Assembly: GCA_035938215.1 (NCBI GenBank) | Contig: DASZHC010000208.1 | Coordinates: forward strand, 1-18,926 | Length of the DNA stretch: 18,926 bases | DNA from: DASZHC01 sp035938215 | GTDB lineage: Bacteria; Verrucomicrobiota; Verrucomicrobiia; Chthoniobacterales; JAFAMB01 | Direction of reading: 5' to 3' | Part shown: positions 15,161 through 18,926 of the stretch, in pieces | Layout: each line of letters opens with the position of its first letter | Position numbering within the stretch: position 1 is the stretch's first letter | Notes under the pieces: generated by a model | What the model was told of the DNA's origin: nothing | Databases searched by the model: none | What the model saw: only the letters and a program-made list of their open reading frames with translations | Made by a program: the position numbers and the translations under genes

Positions 15161-15892
15161 ATGGACGCTGTACTTGACCTGAATCCGCAACAACGCGCTG
15201 AACTTTTTTCGGCGACAGCACAACAGACTGGAATCGGCGCTGTCGTTGTGGAAAAAGATTTTTGGGTTTGCTGGACGCTGGGGGAGTTGTTTGCTCTGCC
15301 GGTGATCGGCGGCCACTTGATTTTCAAAGGAGGTACTTCATTATCGAAAGCTTTCAAACTCATCCGGCGCTTTTCGGAAGACATTGACGTTTCAATTGAC
15401 CGCGTGTTCCTCGGGTTCGGTGGGACGAATGAACCAGAAGCCGGAGCCAGCAATAAAGAGAAGCAGCGCCGTGTGGATGCGTTGAAGTTGGCGTGTCAGA
15501 AGAAAATTAACAGTGACTTGCTGCCCGCGTTGGAATCGACAATTCGAGCAAAGGTGCGCGCCGGAGAGCGTTGGTCTCTGAAATCCGATGCCTCAGACCC
15601 CGACGGACAGACATTGCTCTTTGAATATCCGTCAATTCTGTCGCCAACGAGCACAGGCTATGTCCGCCGTGCTGTAAAAATCGAAATGGGCGCGAGAGCC
15701 GATAACTGGCCAAGCGACATCAAGTCCGTGACGCCATATGTCGCGGAGCTGTTCCCGGAGTCATTCAAGGAAGGGATTTGCCGAATCAAAGTTTTGTCCG
15801 CCGAACGAACGTTTTGGGAAAAGGCAACAATCCTCCATGCGGAATTTCATCGCCCGCCTAACAAAGCGATGCCTGCCCGATTCTCGCGGTAG
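15161..15892 (+). pseudogene. AbiEii/AbiGii nucleotidyltransferase toxin, C-terminally truncated
   Basis: 243 codons. The nucleotidyltransferase core is present: FKGGTSLSKAF (G57-F65, K63) and RRFSEDIDVSI with metal-binding D74 and D76. KVLSAERTFWEKATILHAEF, the later helical motif of the family, is also there. The frame stops at MPARFSR, where relatives normally continue with a HYYDL-like segment and a further helical part (full proteins about 300 residues). Neither of the other frames resumes the family sequence after 15892, so this is a deletion junction, not a simple frameshift. Whether the shortened protein keeps transferase activity is unknown. Confidence 0.8.
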
Positions 15893-16368
15893 CAGAAACG
15901 CATTAGCCAGTTGTCGCCAAATTGAGGCCCCTCGTTCTATTCTTCTTCCTCTTCATCATCGCACCACAACAGCGTGATCGTGCGGTCGTAATAATCCAGA
16001 TAGATGCTGTCCTCCTTGATGTCTTTGCTGGAATTAATTATTGTCAAATCCCTCCAACCACGCGTACGCCGGCGTTTGAACCATCCGGCCGCTATCGCCG
16101 CGAATTGGATCAGCAACGTCTCAAGATAGTCGATGAGCTCAGGATCTTTCGCCAGCAGTTACGTCGAAACGGTTCGGCTTCTTGATCCGACGTGTCACAA
16201 CTTCCGGACCTTATCTGTCCGCAATCCACAAAACAGCGTGACAAAGTACCCCTCTTTTCCTACGAAATATTTTGACGCCAGTCCCACGAAACAATGTGGC
16301 GCGTTTACAAAAACGCCTTGGGCTATGCCCGCGCATGGGCCGATTTCCCCGAGGCAGCCAACCGGTTT
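15893..16368. other. Stretch of 476 bp without an intact gene
   Basis: Holds the minus-strand gene fragment at 15937-16158 and its likely frame-shifted upstream part. From about 16215 to 16368 nothing is recognisable on either strand. It separates the truncated AbiE pair from the membrane protein gene and probably marks the right edge of the decayed island. Confidence 0.55.
15937..16158 (-). pseudogene. Fragment of an unrecognised gene (73 codons, no start codon)
   Basis: Minus-strand frame between a TAA at 16161-16159 and a TAG at 15937: LLAKDPELIDYLETLLIQFA, AIAAGWFKRRRTRGWRDLTI, INSSKDIKEDSIYLDYYDRT, then ITLLWCDDEEEEE. The composition is protein-like, with an amphipathic helix, a basic turn, a beta-like YLDYYDRTITLLW segment and an acidic tail. 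No ATG, GTG or plausible start is in frame. In another frame just upstream SDQEAEPFRR reads smoothly into LLAKDPEL if one base is added near 16160, which suggests a single-base deletion. I do not recognise the family. Confidence 0.4.
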
Positions 16369-16935
16369 TCAGTACACCGTCACCGAGCACCCGAGTATGG
16401 TCAGTGAGTACAAGAGACCCGCCATGGCCGCCGCCTTGAATCGATTGGCCGACTCGGTGAGCCACGTGATCTGGTCACGCAGAAGATAAGGCATGCCGAC
16501 CCAGAAAAGCCCTAAGGTCAGCCAAACGTAGGCGAGAATCACCACAAACAGCCTCGCGATCTCCGGACGCAGGAATGCGGCAGATAACATTGGTTCAGCC
16601 GCCAGCAGCGCCATGATGCCCAGAGCGCGAACCGATAAAAATTCGTCGACGAAAAAGATCGTGAGAATGAAAACGATGGGAACTCCTGCCTGGAGCCAGG
16701 TTCGAAACTGAGAGAATTCACCTAGATCCATATTGGTCACCAGCCAGAAAGTCCAGATCGCGTCAACGGCGAGAAAGCAATAACCGAGAAGCTTGGAACG
16801 AGGAAATTTCCTCAGCCACTGCCTTGTCTCTTCCGAACGCATCAGAGCGGTCAGGTGAGTAATGAGCAGCAACACACCTACGATCAGGCCGACCGTGTGA
16901 AGACTCAAATCATAAACGCGCGGCGGATAGTCCAT
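16369..16935 (-). CDS. Multi-pass membrane protein of unknown function
   Basis: 188 residues with about five or six hydrophobic segments (roughly 11-30, 48-68, 82-102, 103-122, 127-150 and 168-188), short loops and few charged residues. A conserved-looking RSEETRQWLRKFPRS cytoplasmic loop follows the first helix. No catalytic motif seen. It lies 62 bp downstream of miaB on the same strand, so co-transcription is possible. No clear Shine-Dalgarno upstream of ATG 16935. I do not recognise the family. Confidence 0.75.
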   Translation of the reverse strand: MDYPPRVYDLSLHTVGLIVGVLLLITHLTALMRSEETRQWLRKFPRSKLLGYCFLAVDAIWTFWLVTNMDLGEFSQFRTWLQAGVPIVFILTIFFVDEFLSVRALGIMALLAAEPMLSAAFLRPEIARLFVVILAYVWLTLGLFWVGMPYLLRDQITWLTESANRFKAAAMAGLLYSLTILGCSVTVY

Positions 16936-16997
16936 GGGAGCTGTTCATTTCACCAAAATGTCTGCTCGCGCAAGTTCGAAACAGCAGCTGCCTCTCC

Positions 16998-18356
16998 TCA
17001 ATTGAGGATCGCCGGATCACCGTACAAAGTATACCCGGACGACCGCGTTATCCGAACTTTCATCAATTGACCGATGTGCCTTGGCGCACCTTCGAATACG
17101 ACAATCTTGTTGCCACGCGTTCGGCCCATCAGCCGGTTCGGATTTGTTTTGCTCGGCCCTTCGCACAAAATCTCGACTTCCTGCCCGACGAAAACTTCCG
17201 CGCGACGCCTTGCCCAGGTGTTGACCAGTTCCAGCAGGTCGCGATTTCGCGCCTCCTTCACCGCGTCCGGCACTTGTCCGTCCAAGTCAGAAGCAGGTGT
17301 GTCTTTTCGTTTGGAATACTTGAAGATGAACGCGTTGTCGAATCCTATGCAGTCGACCAGCTCACGCGTCCTGGCATAGTCTTCGTCGGTCTCTCCGGGG
17401 AAGCCGACGATGATGTCGGTCGTGATCGCTATGTTCGGTGATACGAGCCGAATTCGATCGACGAGTTTCGCGTATTCCTCCGCGGTATAGGTGCGGTGCA
17501 TTGCCTTCAGAATCCGGTTGGACCCGGATTGCAGCGGCAAATGAACATGCTCGACCAACTTCGGCAGCCGGCCAAACGCCTCGATCGAATCCTGCCGGAA
17601 CCCGATCGGGTGCGGAGAAGTAAACCGTATGCGCTCAAGACCCTCGACTTCGTGAACAGCTTCCAGCAACTGAACAAAAGGGCTCTTGCCGTCAATTTTC
17701 GCAAATTCGTGGCGCCCGTACAGGTTGACGATCTGACCCAGCAAAGTGACTTCCTTTACGCCGCGCGCGGCCAAAGAGCGCACCTCATCGACAATCTCCT
17801 GGACAGGTCTGCTCCGCTCATGACCACGTGTGGATGGAACGATGCAAAAAGTGCAGCGCATGTTGCAGCCCTGCATGATCGATACGAAGGCAGTGACCTG
17901 CCCCGCAGCAAGCAGGTGATCACGAATGGCTCTCTGCGAATCTCGTTCATCGCCGATGTCAACGATGGAGAACCGGACATCGTCCAACGGACGTGCCATC
18001 TTGCGTTCCAGCGCTTGATCAACATATTCGGCAACCCGGTGAAATTTTTGCGTCCCGACGACGATGTCAAGATGAGGAACATCCTTCAGAAGGGACCAGC
18101 CTCGACTTTGCGCCATGCATCCTAGAAAACCGTATACAACCGGACGGTTTCGAAGTTGAGTTCCCAGCATTCCCATCTTGCCTAGAGCCTTTTGTTCGGC
18201 GAGATCGCGGACACTGCAGGTATTGAGGAGAATGACTTCGGCTTCGTCCTCGCGCGGAGTAAGCGTGTGACCATGTTCGAGAAGCATCCGGGCTACCTGC
18301 TCGGAATCGCGCTCGTTCATCTGACATCCGTAAGTTTTAAGGAAGACTTTAGCCAT
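16998..18356 (-). CDS. miaB: tRNA-2-methylthio-N6-dimethylallyladenosine synthase
   Basis: Radical-SAM enzyme that adds a methylthio group to i6A37 of tRNAs reading UNN codons. 452 residues. The N-terminal methylthiotransferase domain has KTYGCQMN (C11), NTCSVR (C47) and FLGCMAQ (C80), binding the auxiliary cluster. The radical-SAM core has GCNMRCTFCIVPSTRG (C164, C168, C171), then TSPHPIGF, HLPLQSGSNRILKAMHR and TTDIIVGFPGETDED. The C-terminal TRAM domain is about 383-447 (VFVGQEVEILCEGPS). Full length. Usual relatives have tyrosine where this has M166/R167 in the cysteine loop. The upstream region holds a dispersed-repeat motif (18364-18382). Confidence 0.96.
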   Translation of the reverse strand: MAKVFLKTYGCQMNERDSEQVARMLLEHGHTLTPREDEAEVILLNTCSVRDLAEQKALGKMGMLGTQLRNRPVVYGFLGCMAQSRGWSLLKDVPHLDIVVGTQKFHRVAEYVDQALERKMARPLDDVRFSIVDIGDERDSQRAIRDHLLAAGQVTAFVSIMQGCNMRCTFCIVPSTRGHERSRPVQEIVDEVRSLAARGVKEVTLLGQIVNLYGRHEFAKIDGKSPFVQLLEAVHEVEGLERIRFTSPHPIGFRQDSIEAFGRLPKLVEHVHLPLQSGSNRILKAMHRTYTAEEYAKLVDRIRLVSPNIAITTDIIVGFPGETDEDYARTRELVDCIGFDNAFIFKYSKRKDTPASDLDGQVPDAVKEARNRDLLELVNTWARRRAEVFVGQEVEILCEGPSKTNPNRLMGRTRGNKIVVFEGAPRHIGQLMKVRITRSSGYTLYGDPAILN

Positions 18357-18363
18357 CTGAAGT

Positions 18364-18422
18364 TTCGGGGCAGGACAGTAGTAGGAAATCGGGTCAAATA
18401 CAACGGATTCGAGATCGGGTCA
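18364..18422. repeat. Dispersed repeat motif and two ATCGGGTCA direct repeats upstream of miaB
   Basis: TTTCGGGGCAGGACAGTAG at 18364-18382 resembles the element at 1662-1685. ATCGGGTCA occurs at 18388-18396 and again at 18414-18422, followed by GTGGTCAGTG. This is the divergent region between miaB and the four-helix-bundle gene, so it must also contain their promoters, none of which I can place with confidence. Confidence 0.35.
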
Positions 18423-18495
18423 GTGGTCAGTGCCAGTAAGAGGGCTAAAGATTTAGCTGGACGGACGCATTTCAATAACAGAATTATTTTTTGCT

Positions 18496-18884
18496 ATGAC
18501 TATTAAATCATATCAAAATCTCATTGCGTGGCAGAAGGCCATTGACCTGTGCGAAGCCATTTACAAAGCGTCATCCGCTTTCCCTCCTCAGGAGCTCTAC
18601 GGACTCACGAGTCAAATACGTCGTGCGGCGGTCTCCGTACCGAGCAATATTGCTGAGGGCGCAGGACGAATCACGAATGGCGAATTTTTGCAATCTGTTG
18701 GACACGCCCGTGGATCCCTGCTCGAAGTCGAAACGCAAGTTATCATCGCCCAGCGTTTCAGTTACATCGAATCCACCGAGAGTGACCTCCTTTTGCAGAC
18801 ATTTTTAGGCGAGTGTTAATTAATTTGCCTGCGATGCAAGCCGAACTGGCTTTGGCAAGATTGCCGCCGCCACAAATAGTCTAA
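18496..18884 (+). pseudogene. Four-helix-bundle protein (23S rRNA IVP-like), frameshifted near its end
   Basis: Small helical protein of the family first seen in intervening sequences of 23S rRNA and common as a free-standing gene. The N-terminus reads SYQNLIAWQKAIDLCEAIYK, followed by ELYGLTSQIRRAAVSVPSNI, AEGAGR and LEVETQVIIA, all diagnostic. The frame stops at 18819 after 107 codons (QTFLGEC), shorter than the usual about 120. Adding one T to the T-run at 18791-18794 restores a typical C-terminal helix (ADIFRRVLINLPAMQAELAL) ending at TAA 18884. Either a genuine one-base deletion or a homopolymer read error. Molecular role of the family is unknown. The gene stands alone at the window edge. 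Confidence 0.8.
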
Positions 18885-18926
18885 TTAAATAAGGCGGTAT
18901 TGGAGGGTTCACTTGTCTGTTTATGC

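Noticed and set aside
1..18926. tRNA, rRNA or riboswitch
   Set aside because: No stretch with cloverleaf arms, conserved rRNA segments or known riboswitch cores was recognised by eye.

Overview
The window reads as a chromosomal segment of a soil or freshwater Verrucomicrobiota bacterium, most likely near Chthoniobacterales. This rests on the DUF1573 / membrane rhodanese / MauE cluster, a bactofilin, a four-helix-bundle (23S rRNA IVP-type) gene, a moderately high GC content and many small dispersed repeats. It is an inference from gene content, not a phylogenetic result. No rRNA, tRNA or CRISPR array was recognised.

Left part (1-2.8 kb, minus strand): a four-gene unit in the order DUF1573 protein, membrane-anchored rhodanese, MauE/DoxX-like membrane protein, alanine racemase (alr). 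Two of its junctions are 4-base ATGA overlaps. The first three look like an envelope thiol/sulfur redox module; alr supplies D-alanine for the wall. A 51-bp tandem repeat lies just past alr.

2.9-5.8 kb: a solitary RelE/ParE-like toxin, a 238-bp MITE-like element with near-perfect 34-bp terminal inverted repeats, a class V aminotransferase-fold enzyme whose only good start codon lies inside the MITE's right arm, a gene-free stretch with a roughly 115-bp palindromic element, and a SAM methyltransferase on the minus strand.

5.8-12.9 kb is the conserved core. hom-thrC-lysC form an aspartate-pathway operon (aspartate kinase, homoserine dehydrogenase, threonine synthase) joined by ATGA overlaps. 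A convergent bactofilin follows. Then comes argH-nudix-tatC, joined by a 14-bp overlap with a GTG start and another ATGA overlap.

12.9-16.2 kb is a degraded accessory island. It holds an IS110 transposase remnant, the first 43 codons of a TIR-domain gene with its ribosome binding site still present, an IS630 transposase remnant with a nonsense codon, a full-length AbiEi-type antitoxin behind a perfect 12-bp inverted-repeat operator candidate, an AbiEii nucleotidyltransferase toxin lacking its C-terminal part, and a frame-broken gene fragment. It looks like the graveyard of a defence island.

16.3-18.9 kb: a multi-pass membrane protein, miaB (tRNA methylthiolation) and, at the right edge, a four-helix-bundle gene with a one-base frameshift near its end.
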